A stretch of DNA of 64,000 nt from Ilex aquifolium (GCA_951799425.1 OX637398.1:19912270-19976269), one strand, 5' to 3'. Positions 23,142 to 35,009 are shown, counted from the first letter of the stretch. Notes: generated by a model from the letters alone, not told the origin. Translations and numbers: made by a program.

Positions 23142-24941
23142 TCTTAAAAACCAATATTCAAAAATATATTTTTGAGAAGAGTTTTAAGAAATTATATTTT
23201 AATTTTTTTTAATATCTTAAAATCTGTTTAGTTATATGGTTCAGAAAATAATTCTAAAAGATAAAAAAAAATAAAAAAATATGTTTCGATAGTGATCCAA
23301 AAAATAATAAAAATATGAGATATAATCTAAATTAACTCTTTGGTAAAAAAATTCTGAAAAAGAACACGAATGTTAAGCCAGAGATGGGGTATGCTACCAC
23401 GATTTTTTTTTTCTTATCCAATATTATATAACATGTGAACAAACAAGATTTACTTACAAAACTCTCAACATTATATGACCAAATGCTATAAATTAACCCA
23501 TGAAATTTACAAAGAAAAAAATAACCCCGAGAATAAAGGACAAGTGTTGAATTCCCCTGGATAGATCTAAGCCAATAAAAAATTAACTTCAAAAATTGAA
23601 CATGTTGCAAAAATGTCATCATTCTCCGCACTGTGAAGAACAACAAAATAAAACCAACAAAATAAATCTAAAATTTCTAATTTACATAAGACTAAATCTA
23701 AGAAGAAAGTTTACCTCAAGAAAATATATAAATCAATCACGCGAGAAAACAAAAAGAACATGGAAAGAGAATTCTTCAGGAACTTGTTAGAAATCAATCG
23801 GACCTGACACTAAAGGTGTTGAAAGAACCTATTGAACTTGTTTAAAAACAAGGTTAAAGACATGGATGAGGGAGGCAAATTTTTTCCTTTTAAATGACAT
23901 CTTTAAATGTACAATAAATTACATCCCTTGTTTTTAATTTTTTTTCAAAACTATGTCTCAAAACTAGCAAAAATATTGTATTAGTATTTTTGCTAATTCT
24001 GACTTTTATTTCAAGTTTTTAAAAAACTAAATACAAAAATCTGCTGTCCAAACAACTTTTATGTTTTTTATATCCGAAATCAAAAAAACTGTTTTGCGTA
24101 TGCAAACGAAACAGTCCCCTAGTTTCTTACTGTTTCCACTGCCTGTACACAAGGTTGATAAATATGTTATTTCTACTACTTTGTATATAGAAAATCCCAA
24201 TTGGGCCTAAGCTTGAACCAACGCTCCTACTTAGTATGATAACAAGAAAAGAAAATATACTTTTATCTTTACAACCAGAAGAAACATTATGCAAGAGGAA
24301 CAAGCGCCGGACATCTTAGCCCCAAACATAACGCTGGAGAACCCAAGATGAGAGAAAACACATTAATGTCTAACATGTCTTTCTTTGTAAAATACTGGGT
24401 GTTTAAAAAGTTTCCGTAATATTCGGATTCTCCCCAGTAAACCCTTCTACTTATCCTCTTCCAACAGAAGAAATTGGCTTCTGTCACAGCTCCTGTGCCC
24501 CTCGGTCCATAAACAAAACAATGGGTTGAAGGTGGTATTTATCTTCCATGTAACTTGTGAACATACAATATGGCTCTCAAATGACATAAAAACAATTTCA
24601 AATTCTAAATATTTTTCCAAATCATTGCTTACTAACTTTAAATGCATTGAAATGAACATAAATCCTCAAAATCATTCACAATTTGGATTCTTTTGATGGC
24701 ACTTCATCCATAATCATGGAATCAAACTTCAAAATCAGAAACTACTGTGCAAAGCAATTAAGTTATTGCATAAACCAAATCCAAAAGATATGATGTTGCA
24801 GATATTTTACATCTATCACAAAGGTAGAATCATCAAGAGATCTCCCAATTTTAAATGCTATAATAACACACAAAAGCGGACAAATTACCAAAGTAAGAGT
24901 GACATAATAATCTTACAAACATTAAAATCCGCAGAAGCAGA
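23142..24941. other. Intergenic AT-rich stretch downstream of the host gene
   Basis: No gene recognised. It contains long A and T runs and a perfect 10-bp-stem hairpin (AGCAAAAATA / TATTTTTGCT) at 23966-23994. The part nearest 24941 should include the 3' UTR of the host gene; no clear poly(A) signal was identified. Confidence 0.5.
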
Positions 24942-27787
24942 CTATTGTTTCTCTGAAGGGATCACATTAATCGATTCAAGTTCTGTCTTGCAATTCTCTC
25001 TCAAATCTGTTAGTGCAAGTAAACCGGTTTCCTGCCATGGACAAATGAGTACTTACCACATCTGAAAATCTTTGAAAACAAAATAGAAAAGCTTCATGAT
25101 ACGATAGCATGACTCCTATGTTAGTCCTCTACTATAATAGATCAAGATAGTGCTGGAAGCCTTTTGGTTGGGAACATATAAACTACTGCTCAATAATACA
25201 ACTAATTAGTGATATGATTCGACCATTAGATAGAATAATAATATTGATATAATATAGATCACCTACTATAGATCACAAATGAATGATATGCAAATGACCA
25301 ATATAAAAACAGATAAAGAGACGGCCTTTGATATGAAGAGGCGCATAAAATGTTTTCCTAAAGCTCTTGTAGCATCCCCATGTGCAAATACTGGTGGCCA
25401 CGAAAGCTCTAAGATAGACCCCAAGCTCGCAGCCAATCCCAACAACGGGCATGTCCGGTAGGGAAGGACAATATATCAAATTTTGATCTCGTTGCCCGGA
25501 ATATCGAGAAATTATAACGAAGTATATTATTGTGATAATAGAAAGACATGACAGAGATATAGCAGACGTGAGATAGAAGAATGGTCCAATGTATGTATAG
25601 AGGTGAGGTACTATATGTCCAAGAGTGGAGTGTGAGCCTTAGATAGGCTGCCACCATTGAAGCCAATGGCTAGAACACTCATGGACTTAAAAGGTCCCAA
25701 CAACTAGTGAGGTGAAGATGCATGCTATTATGCTAGGGCATTGAAGGAGTATGAATGCCCATGCTATTTCAGCTGGTGCATTTGAAGAAATAAGGACCCA
25801 TGCTTAGGGCATCCCAAGGAAATGAAGACCCATAGTAGTTTTAAAACCTTACTTTTAAACCTCAACTTACTATAGAAAGCCACTGACACTGCTAGTAAAC
25901 AATGATCAAAGCAACAGCTTGAACACAGCCTAAATGCAACTAATCCAGCAATCAAAATCAAATGCCTGACATTTTGAACATAATGATCAGATCATTTACA
26001 ACGTGGACAATGAATGACTAAATTTCAAGAACCATGCTACTGTGTGATAAAATCTTACTCCAATTGAAATTTGTGCCAAGAAAATGCAATATGGCATTGG
26101 GAACATGAAATGTAGTGCAAAAAAGATAAACTTGCACGAATCAATCATGGCCAAGTCTAAAGGCAGAGATATATATGCTATCTGTTCAAAGAAAATTGCA
26201 TATCGTTACATATTAAAAGATACAAAACAAATTCAACGCACGTCACTTTGTTATATGAATCATAATTGCCATGTGTATCAGATCAAGCAACATGAAGTAG
26301 TGGTAGTTATGGTTTTCATCCATCCCTTGCACGTAAATATACTCAAGAATGGAAAGGGCAAAGATGTTTAGATGACAAAGTGACTAATATGAAGCAATGT
26401 CAGTTTCTTCATAAAGAAATAATAACTTGTAAATTGTAGAAATCTGACTTTAGTGATAAATATTAAGTATAAAAGTTGGAGTTGAATTTAAAGTAGGGAC
26501 AAGAGCTACACTCACAAGCTGGCTACATTCACTTCCAAATACATCCTCCATATAAAGAAAGAGTGACCTCCACTGGCCCATGAGATCAGACTCCAGCTTT
26601 GATGATTTATTGGAGTTCCCCTGATCAGGTTTGTAAATCCCCTGTTTCATGCAACTTCTTTGAAGCAAAATGCTCACTTCTTTCTGACTTTTCTTCAATG
26701 CTAGGAATTCAAGATCATAACGAAATATCAATACTAGCTAGTACCTACTATAAACAACTTGCAGTAACTCACCAGCTATTCGACTCTTGATATCCTGGTA
26801 GTGGAGGTCTGACCAAATATAAGCAGCTGATTGTCACAACACAAAAAAATAACATTCTTATCAGATTAATTGTAAGACAAAATTACAAAAAAAAAAAAAA
26901 AAAGAATTAAGCTTCATGAAGACTAACACCATATGCTTGTGATAATAAGCCCCTAAATTCTTAAGTAAAGTAGTAAGTGTCTATGTATCTCAAATTACTC
27001 AATTACCTTTTGTGCAAAAGGAACAAGAGCAGGCTTTGATCAAGTCAACAGCAGCACTTGAATTAGAGCATGTCTCACCCTTTATTCCGTTGCATCTCTC
27101 TAAGCCAAAGGTCTTTGATTCCTGAGACTCCACCACTCTTGAGCACTCAATTGACCCAGTTTGACTCGAAGTGAAATTACCAACGCCAAGATCATCGACA
27201 TCACTCCCACACCCTTGAGTGACAAGTTGTTCATGCAAATTATCACTCAGCACAGTGTCAGAACTGAGTCTTCCTTCATCGGTGTTATACTTTCCTCCAG
27301 CATCAAGAATGTCGCCATCAAATGAGCTCATAGGCATCGAAATGCTATGTCTTGAATCATCACAAACCTCAATGCTACTCTGTTTAACAGCATTGCCTCC
27401 ACCAACTTTCAAACTGCCATCTGACAAACTGGGCTCCTTTATTTCACTGGATATTTTCAAAATACCCGATATTACATTTCCCCTTAAAAAATTAATCTCA
27501 CTACAAGATCGTGGTGAAACACAAGCCTGCTTGTGTTTTTCTTTGTCATTATCGACACATTTGATTTTGCATTTCTCTTTCACTAAATTCTCTGCTCCTA
27601 GAGATACTTTCTTTGCAAATTCGGAACTCTGGTCTTTGTTCTCAACATTTCTACAGTATCCATCTCCAGATTTAAGGACTAAATTACCCGATATGAAGGA
27701 AAACTCCCTTTTCCCAAGTTGATTTGTCACATCCCCTAAAACAGGCCGGGTTTCGCGACGCCCATCAGAAGAATTCCCCCCACCCAT
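24942..27787 (-). CDS. Host gene: plant-specific protein of unknown function with N-terminal D-box
   Basis: Four coding exons on the minus strand: 27787-27007, 26826-26773, 26700-26516 and 25031-24942, all with GT-AG junctions and consistent phases (781, 54, 185 and 90 bp; total 1,110 bp, 369 aa). The start is ATG at 27787 (MGGGNSSDGRRET). Residues 14-22 read RPVLGDVTN, a match to the APC/C destruction box RxxLxxxxN. A Ser/Asp-rich, low-complexity middle follows. The conserved C-terminal third begins KACSCSFCTK and continues AAYIWSDLHYQDIKSRIA, ALKKSQKEV, QWRSLFLYMEDVF and ALTDLRENCK, probably mostly helical. I recognise this C-terminal block from uncharacterised plant proteins but cannot name a function. 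It reads intact. It is the only host gene seen; the promoter carries an E2F-type site. Confidence 0.85.
25032..26515 (-). other. Large third intron of the host gene (1,484 bp)
   Basis: Bounded by donor GTGAGT (26515-26510) and an acceptor ending ATGGCAG at 25032. The neighbouring introns are only 72 and 180 bp. The inside is AT-rich with a more GC-balanced block at about 25370-25840 that looks like a decayed insertion, but no domain or terminal repeat could be assigned. Confidence 0.7.
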
Positions 27788-28470
27788 GATGAATTCATTT
27801 GATTGAAATAGATTCTATCAACAGAAGCCTGAATTTACCTGTCCAGATACCAACATTCAAAACTCATTTTGCCGTTCCGCCAACATCAGTAGATTCTCAA
27901 CCTTCAGATCCACACAAAAAGAAAAAAAGTGCAAACAGCAAACGGCAAATAACATAAAGAACCCAAATCCGATGAACTCTCGAATATACTTGTATGAACA
28001 CAAATCATCAACAGAACCCCACTATTGAAATTTCAGCAGATAAAAACTCAAAACCCAACTCAGGGAGTATCCGAAATCATGAATTCTCAACTTCTCAAAT
28101 GATATAAACAAAAAATTAGCTTACCATGCAAAAGAGCAACAACAACCATGCAATATTTTCTTATTCACGTAGATCTGAGTAAAAAGCACAAAAGTACCAT
28201 TAATTGTAGAATCAATAAACCGTAGAGACAGTAAAATCAAGGAAACGGGAATTGAATTTATGAAAAATATATATACATCTATTCGTACATATAAATGAAG
28301 AGTATAACATAAAAAAGATATATAACAATGAAAATCTAAGAGTGTGTTGGGATACGGACCTTTAGGAGGAAAGAAAGAGATGTGGGAGAGCTTTGGAGGT
28401 GTTCTTTTTAGAAACCCACGATGATGAAGAAGAAGGAGGAGGAGGAGGAGAGAGAGAGATCTTGAATTAC
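27788..28470 (-). other. 5' UTR region of the host gene, probably with a leader intron
   Basis: Upstream of the ATG the sense strand has a plausible acceptor (AATTCAG then GCTTCTG, ~27825) and a donor (CTAAAG then GTCCGTATC, ~28360). A GA/CT-rich leader lies at ~28380-28460 (sense strand CT-rich). The leader intron is inferred from these signals and leader-like composition. Confidence 0.45.
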
Positions 28471-28473
28471 TGG

Positions 28474-28482
28474 GGCGGGAAA
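28474..28482 (-). promoter_or_regulatory. E2F-type site at the host gene promoter
   Basis: The gene-sense strand reads TTTCCCGCC, an exact match to the E2F/DP consensus TTTSSCGC. It lies just upstream of the GA/CT-rich leader. A second, weaker copy (TTGCCCGCC) lies on the plus strand near 28504-28512. Confidence 0.6.
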
Positions 28483-28528
28483 CGGATTATACAGCACCGG
28501 GCCTTGCCCGCCATTCATGTTTTGAAGT

Positions 28529-28550
28529 AAATTTGGGCGCTCCCAAATTT
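28529..28550. repeat. Short perfect inverted repeat upstream of the host gene
   Basis: AAATTTGGG and CCCAAATTT separated by CGCT. It could be a dimeric factor site or chance; it lies ~50 bp upstream of the E2F-type site. Confidence 0.55.
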
Positions 28551-28943
28551 ACATGGTAATTTGCCACTAATTTACCATTCACGAGCATAATAGAAATGTT
28601 ATTTGAATTTAAGGGGAAATACTTTGTAAGTTAAATTTGTAACTCAAAATTGTATCTCAAATGAACGGAAATCATTGGATGAATGAGTCCCGTCAACTTT
28701 TTTAATTGGGACTCACTGATCCAACCATTTTTAATGATTTGGGATGCACATTTGGGATATATAACATTACTCGAATCTAAAAGATATGATATAATTTATT
28801 GATTTAATGATATAGTCTAATAGAATTATTTGATCAACACCAAGTTTCAATATTTAATGTGATTTACAATCAATATAAAGATCATAATAAATTAGGTCAT
28901 TAAACTAGGTTAATAAATTACGTCTCAATAGTATTACTCTTTA
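28551..28943. repeat. Intergenic; possible small foldback element (28616-28790)
   Basis: Two arms around 28660-28692 (AAATCATTGGATGAATGAG) and 28702-28750 (complement of GGGACTCACTGATCCAACC) are roughly inverted copies, as in a small MITE. No target duplication was found. The rest is AT-rich with no gene. Confidence 0.35.
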
Positions 28944-29427
28944 GGGGCTGTTTGATTCGAGTATAAGGGTATTACAATGGGGTGGTATTAGGAAAATAGT
29001 ACGTGGGACCCACTTTATACCTTGTTTGTTTAGCATTTTAAAGCTAGTACTATTTTCCGGGTCGTAATACCGACCCGGTATGAACAGTAGTCATAATGCC
29101 TTATAGATGGTATTATTGAATACCACCTCCCCCTGGTATTATATGCCTGGTACAAATGAGATGGAGGTATAATAGAGTAAAAAGACCCAACTGCCCTCAT
29201 GTACAATTGTCTTTTTAAGGTTACAATGTTACAATTGTCTTTTTACAGGTCATAGCCATAATTGTTGACTTTTTTAAGTAGGTATTACACAGATAATGTT
29301 TGTGACAAACAAACAAGGGGAATGATGAGATTATAGTTTAAGACCGGATATAATATACTATTGGATCGGAGTGGAATTGATATAAAACCTTATACCACCT
29401 AAATCTTATACTCGAAACGAACGGGCC
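28944..29427. mobile_element. Tourist-like MITE (PIF/Harbinger), 484 bp
   Basis: The left end GGGGCTGTTTGATTCGAGTA and the complement of the right end GGCCCGTTCGTTTCGAGTAT pair over ~25 bp, including TTCGAGTATAAG in both. It is flanked by TTA at 28941-28943 and 29428-29430, the expected 3-bp target duplication. No transposase. An age cannot be judged from one copy. Confidence 0.85.
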
Positions 29428-30755
29428 TTAAGGTAATTGGAAGCTAAAAGCATCTCCAACAAAATTTTGTATTTTACCTATCAAAAAAAATATATATATA
29501 TATATTTTTTAATTATTCACTTTTTCAATACACACTCTAACATAATTTTTTGATTTTTCAAATATTATTTCACATTATAAGGACAGGAGAAGAGAGAAAA
29601 AATTATAAAATATTTATATAAGTTTTATTGTGATGCTCTATATTTAAAGTATCATTATAGAAAAAAATTATTTTAGAGCATCTGAACATATTTTGTTGTA
29701 GTATGATTTTTGTCTTTGATAAGCTATTTTGGAGGTTTACATATTTTCTTGGAGATACTCTATGCGACATATTTGAGTGAAGTTTTTATATTTTTTCTAA
29801 GTAAATGTTTCTCACTTTTCAAAGTACAAAATTATTAATTAAATTTTTATATTAATTTTTTTATAAAAACATATTTTTAATTAATAATATAACTAATTTA
29901 CTTAATCTTTTGTATAATACATCAATTTTAATCTTTAAAAAAATTGTATAAATAATTGTTGAAAGTAATGTAAGTAATATATTGTACGCAAAATTTTAAC
30001 TCAAAAAATTCTGTGTTTTATATATAATTTAGTACCTCAATTAGAAAACTTATTATTTTGAATGATCAAAACATAGTTTTCATGGTTTAGACCTCTCTAA
30101 CGAAAATAATAATATTATTTGGATTTAAAATATGACATAATACTGAAATATGCATTATTATTTCAGTAAAAAAATCTAAGAATGATAATCATAAAAATAT
30201 TATTAGGTTATATCAATTGCCACAAAATTTTTATCAAATTATTAGATCAGAGTTTTAGGTTTCAATAATATTGCCTTTGAAAAGATGAACTGCAATGATG
30301 ATAAATCAAATGTCTCTTAATTGACCATTTGAGTTCGGTCTTATATTTTTTTTTCCCTTAAAAATAGACCATTAGAAGGATATTTTTATTGAAAAGTAGA
30401 CTCTTATTAAGTATAAAATACTAACATGAACTATATTACATAACAAAATTAGGGCTTCATTTTTGTTCTTCAAAAAAAGTTAGGGACTTATTTTTTCATA
30501 AGACCTAAAGTCACCACTTTGATGGCCTTATCACCAACAATTTCAACTGACGAACTCAAAAAACATAAATATAATAGAAAAACAAAATAATCGTTTAAAG
30601 AGCGTCTTAAATTGGAAATGGGAAAAGAAAGATTAACGGTGGCAATCAAAATCGTGTTTCACGTTTGTCATTATGGATTGTTATCGAGTAGGAGGTAACT
30701 ATAAACTATAATCTAATGTGTTAACTAACAAGTCATTTAATGGATGTCCTATTTT
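29428..30755. other. AT-rich intergenic region, possible decayed MITE at 29447-29765
   Basis: No gene seen. 'agcatctccaacaaaat' near 29450 and the complement of 'attttcttggagatact' near 29745-29761 resemble the ends of a common plant hAT-type MITE, without a clear 8-bp duplication. The remainder is simple AT-rich sequence. Confidence 0.35.
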
Positions 30756-30857
30756 GTCCCTTCGGGGACATTCGATAAAATTGAAACGATACAGAGAAGA
30801 TTAGCATGATATTTGTACAAGGATGACACGCACAAATCGAGAAATAGTCCATTTGAT
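30756..30857 (+). pseudogene. U6 snRNA pseudogene
   Basis: GTCCCTTCGGGGACATTCGA starts a 102-nt match to plant U6 and includes the invariant ACAGAGAAGATTAGCATG (the ACAGAGA box) and GATGACACGCACAAATCGAG. The segment normally GGCCCCTGCGCAAGG is diverged (GATATTTGTACAAGG). No TCCCACATCG upstream element, no TATA box about 25 bp upstream and no terminal T-run are present. A retro- or dispersed pseudogene is the best reading. Confidence 0.88.
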
Positions 30858-30986
30858 GGTTTGATACTAATCTCATTTATTTATTAATATTGTCATGTTT
30901 GAACCGATAAAAAATAAAAATCTTTTAATGTTATAATGATGCAAAAGATACAAGATTGAAAAATGGGAAAAAATAATTAAAAATAT

Positions 30987-31587
30987 TGATGATGCACAAA
31001 AGTGGGTTTATGCAAAATCAATCAATGATGAAATAAAGAGGGCTCAACACAAACAAACACAAAGATTAGGTGGTTCGGTCTAGGCGACCTACTCCATTGG
31101 AAATGGTTACGGTGGCCGGAGAATTTTATTACTCAAGAGGTGTAGTGTGCTGAGATGTGTGTGATGCCCCCCACATGCAGGCGAGGCTTACAATTTATAG
31201 GTAAGTGAAGTTGGCTCCGAAGGGCTCTGATGGAAGCGCCATTTTCGTAACAGGGAGAATGGTGATTCCGTGAAGCTCGCCCTATCTTCATAACGGGCAA
31301 GGTGATAGCGAGGTGATTCCTTGAAGCTCGTCCTACTTTGCAAAAATAGAGGTTATCTCGCAAGACTAGCAATGTGCCATTGATGACTGCGTCCCACGAA
31401 TTTCCTCTCCTCGGATGGAGATTCTCACGCACGTCGATGATGGGCTGGGTCTCTCAAGTAGGTGGGTTTGACCCAACTAAAATTGTGACTGAGCCTTTAT
31501 TCGTCTGCATCCATAATCTGGGTCTAGTCTACATCTGTGGTTTGGCCTTAGTCTGTAATTCTGGGCTGGTCTAGCCCAAGCCCATCA
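30987..31587 (-). repeat. 3' LTR of gypsy 3 (~600 bp)
   Basis: Plus-strand ends TGATGATGCACAAAAG and AAGCCCATCA; TTTGCCCCCCAT follows at 31588, the complement of the polypurine tract. The region includes the 'aggtggttcggtctaggcga' block known from LTRs of this kind. The left end is less certain than the right. Confidence 0.5.
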
Positions 31588-32230
31588 TTTGCCCCCCATG
31601 CCTGAAGTCCAATAGGATTTGGGGGAGAGGGCATTAGTAAAATAAACTCTTGTCTCGATATTTGTCTCAAAAACCTGACTTTATCCCCTTTTAGTAGCAA
31701 AGTTTTTTTTTAGTAGTAGGATTCTCTTTTGGAAGTAGACAACTAGGAGTCTCCTTTTAGCAACAGATTTCCTTTTCAGCAATAGACTAGTCCTTCAAAT
31801 AGGGCACTCACATACTCATCTTGAGAGCTAAAGGAGAAGGAAAAAAGGTCTTCTTATACACATCTGAGGTGAAAAGGAGAAGTGAGACGTCTAGTAGGAG
31901 CAAGAGACGCGAGGAGCAGTGGGGCGCTAGGCACTACGTAGGAGGGTGTAGTGAGAGCTACGCTGGAGGGCGTCGTGGGCAAGGGCTAGGTGAGTGCAAG
32001 CAAGGGCGTGCGGGCGTAGGAGGGTGGTGTGGTGCTAGGAGTTGGGTGACAGGCAGTAGACCCTAGAGGAGTAGGTGGCAAGAAGTAGGCGTCGGGGGGG
32101 GAGGTGCTAGGTGCCGAGCATTGGGCAGCAAGCAGCGGGCACCGTGGCGCTGGGAGCCGAGAGGTAGGCTGCCAACAGGTGGCAAGTAACGGGCCCCAAG
32201 GGTTTAGGCGGACACGAGGGTGGAGCAGGA
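31588..32230 (+). other. Gypsy 3 spacer between LTR and antisense ORF
   Basis: Non-coding. 31880-32230 is unusually G-rich with short Gly/Arg-like reiterations ('ggcgtaggaggg', 'gtgctaggtg'), probably the leader of the antisense transcript. Confidence 0.5.
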
Positions 32231-34846
32231 GTGAGCACGGGCGTGGAGACGTTGGGAGATGACGTTGGTGTTGAGGCATTGGGAGGCAGCCAGGCTGTAG
32301 GCTCCGGTGGTGGTGATGATAGAAATGATGTTGTCCAGCATCCACAACTACACAAACATCGTGTCAAAATAGTGGTTGATGATAATGGCTCTAAGGTGAG
32401 CACTATTTCCAACATTTTCAATATTGATGCTGAAATTGCTATAATCGTCTCCACTTTTTGTATTCCCCCTACTGTGTTGTGCTGTCGGGCTGAGATGGAC
32501 GAGTCAGCTTTCGATGATTCATCTGGAGACATTGCCATCTATGAAGAGGTGCTTGAGACAGGTTTGAGGTTCACAATTCCTACGCCTACGTTTCGTTTTT
32601 TGGAACAGTTGTCTCTCGTGCCAGCGTGATTAGCTCCAAATGGTTGGAGAGTGTTGTTAGCGTTTATTTCATTATGCGACGAGTGCATGGCGTGAGTGCC
32701 TCTCCCACTTGTGAAGAATTTTTCCCCGCCTATATGTTACAAGAGAACCCCACTCCCAATCGAGGTTGGTATTAGTTTTCTCCAAGGGCAAGAAAGTTGA
32801 TTATTGGACTATGCTCCAACTTTCATGGGTGAAAGACTCGATTGTTGTTCCTAGTAGGAGAATGGGCTATTGAGGAGGATCGCGCTCTGGTTCCAGCAAG
32901 ATGGTGTGCGCCCACGAGGATAGGTATAAATGCTCACTTTCTTATTTATATTCAGTTGATGTGTTCTTTATGTCTTCACCATGCATTTAGCTCTTTTTTT
33001 CAGGTTTGCTAGAGTTGTTAACAAATCAGGGGAAGAGGCTTCAGGCTATGAGGATCCACCCTATTAAGGATTATACAGTTCTCATGGTTGTGGAGGGTCA
33101 GGCTGGAGGTCTCCCCTCAAGAGGTGCTTCCATTCCATCTTATTTACAGGCTCACAGCTCCTCTTCCAAGAAGAGAGGTATGTAATTTTTATGGTGAATA
33201 TGATGATATTTTCGATTTCTAAAAGTGCCTCCCTTTACTCAGGCTCTATAATAAATAGATCAAAGGTGGAGGTTCTCTACTCTGCCAGGGCTGAGTAGGC
33301 GAATCGTCCACCCAAGAGGGTAAGGTTCGATGATACCTCCATAGCTTCCTCGGAGGTGCCTCCTCCACCTGTTCCAGTTGTCCAGGCACCTCCCTTCACT
33401 ACTCTACTAGTCAGGGCGTCTTAAGAAATGGGGACTCCTTCTTCCATATAGACTAGAGCGCCGCCTACTTCTGTAGGGTCCAGTGTCTATGCTTCGGGAC
33501 ATGAATATTGTTAAGGATCAATTCTCGAGTTTCATGTCGTCATTAGACATTAGAGAAGTTAGCTATCAGGGTGCCAATGGTATTATTGATACCATGATGG
33601 AGGGCTTAGCCAAGGTAATCATTTGTACTTCTTTTATGTGGAATTTTATTCCTCGTATCCTTTGATAACATTGAAATTTTTCTCCTTTTGCATATTTGTA
33701 GGTGTCCGCGGCCGCTACATGTCTTTTTGGGAGGGCCAACTAGCATGAGCGTGTATCGAGGACTTTGATGAGGGAGAGGTAGACATTGTAGGCTGTTGAG
33801 GAGCAGTTAAGAGTGGCTCACGAGAGAGCTGCACCTCTTGAGGCCGAGCTTTTGGTGACTTGTGAGAGAGTAACTAAGCTGGAGGCTGGGACTGAGGTTG
33901 CTTATGCGATAGCAAAGGCAGAGTTGTGGTCAGCTCATGAGAGGACTATCTGAGATGAGGCAAAACTACGAGTAGCTCATGAGAAGGCTACCAAAGAAGA
34001 GACAGAGCTGCGGGTAACTCATGAAAGGGCTACCGCAGCAGAGACAGAGCTAGCTCCTGAGAGGGTTACCAGAGCAGAGGTTGACTCCTAAGAAAAAGAG
34101 AGGAGGAGGGAGGCTATAGAGAAGGCTATTCATGACCTGTAGAATAGTGCAACAAATGTTTTTTTGGGAGGGCCAACTAGCATGAGTGTGTATCGAGGAC
34201 TCTGATGAGGGAGAGATAGACATTGTAGGCTGTTGAGGAGCAGTTAAGAGTGGCTCACGAGAGAGCTGCACCTCTTGAGGCCGAGCTTTTGGTGACTTGT
34301 GAGAGAGTAACTAAGCTGGAGGCTGGGACTGAGGTTGCTTATGCAATAACAAACGCAGAGTTGTGGTCAGCTCATGAGAGGACTATCTGAGATGAGGCAA
34401 AACTACGAGTAGCTCATGAGAGGGCTACCACAGAAGAGACAGAGCTGTGGGTAACTCATGAGAGGGCTACCACAGCAGAGACAGAGCTAGCTCTTGAGAG
34501 GGTTACCAGAGCAGAGGTTGACTCCTAAGAAAAAGAGAGGAGGAGGGAGGCTATAGAGAAGGCTATTCATGACCTGTAGAATAGTGCAACAAATGTTTTT
34601 ATTGATAGTTATGAGGAGTTCAGGGGGAAGACTTCAGCTGCCTTTCCCAGCATTGAGTTTTTGGCATTTGTCCCATATGAGGAGTCGGGCGTAGGTGGTG
34701 ATGACGATGGAGAGGATTCTGATGAGTGTGAGTTAGGCAACAACGAGAATGTGATGACAGCGAAAGTAGCCAAAATGTTGAGAAGGGTGTTTGATAGATT
34801 TTTTTTTAGTGTCGAATTGTGTTGTTTGTTTCTGAACTTTATGTGA
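32231..34846 (+). pseudogene. Gypsy 3 antisense ORF with candidate introns
   Basis: Plus-strand pieces read 'YEEVLETGLRFTIPTPTFRF', 'LEQLSLVPA' and 'LAPNGWRVLLAFISLC', the same PF04195-type text as the gypsy 2 antisense ORF, then a long Glu/Ala/Arg-rich coiled-coil stretch and an acidic C-terminus near 34680-34740. GT-AG intron candidates lie at 32924-33003, 33178-33242 and 33615-33701, each with a pyrimidine-rich 3' end. Antisense, spliced genes of this type occur in Tat-lineage elements. Role unknown; broken. Confidence 0.65.
33725..34600 (+). repeat. 437-bp tandem duplication inside the antisense ORF
   Basis: 33725-34161 is repeated at 34162-34600 with only a few per cent difference. The unit covers the coiled-coil part (reiterated 'AHER' and 'EAEL' heptads) and ends with 'gaatagtgcaacaaatg' in both copies. 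Confidence 0.88.
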
Positions 34847-35009
34847 AATGAAGAGGAAGACAATTTCTGTAATGAATCGTCGAGACTTTATTTGATAACT
34901 GTTCGTGATAAACACCGGTAGGTAGATGGCCCCCCAAAAGTACACAATAGCTAATCAAAATAAAAACAAAAAATCCTATTGTTTTGTTTTGCTACGTTTC
35001 TCTTGTCGC

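Noticed and set aside
25032-26515. Open frames inside the large intron as extra exons or genes
   Set aside because: The exons on both sides join in phase without them, the frames are short and lack splice signals, and no family was recognised.
26881-26903. A-rich run near the host gene as a retroposon tail
   Set aside because: It lies inside the first intron and no element body or duplication adjoins it.
30756-30857. Functional U6 snRNA gene
   Set aside because: No upstream sequence element, no TATA box at the required distance, no T-run terminator and a diverged core.
32231-34846. Plus-strand ORFs as a separate host gene
   Set aside because: The text matches the antisense gene of Tat-lineage elements and it lies between an LTR and a gypsy integrase of opposite direction.
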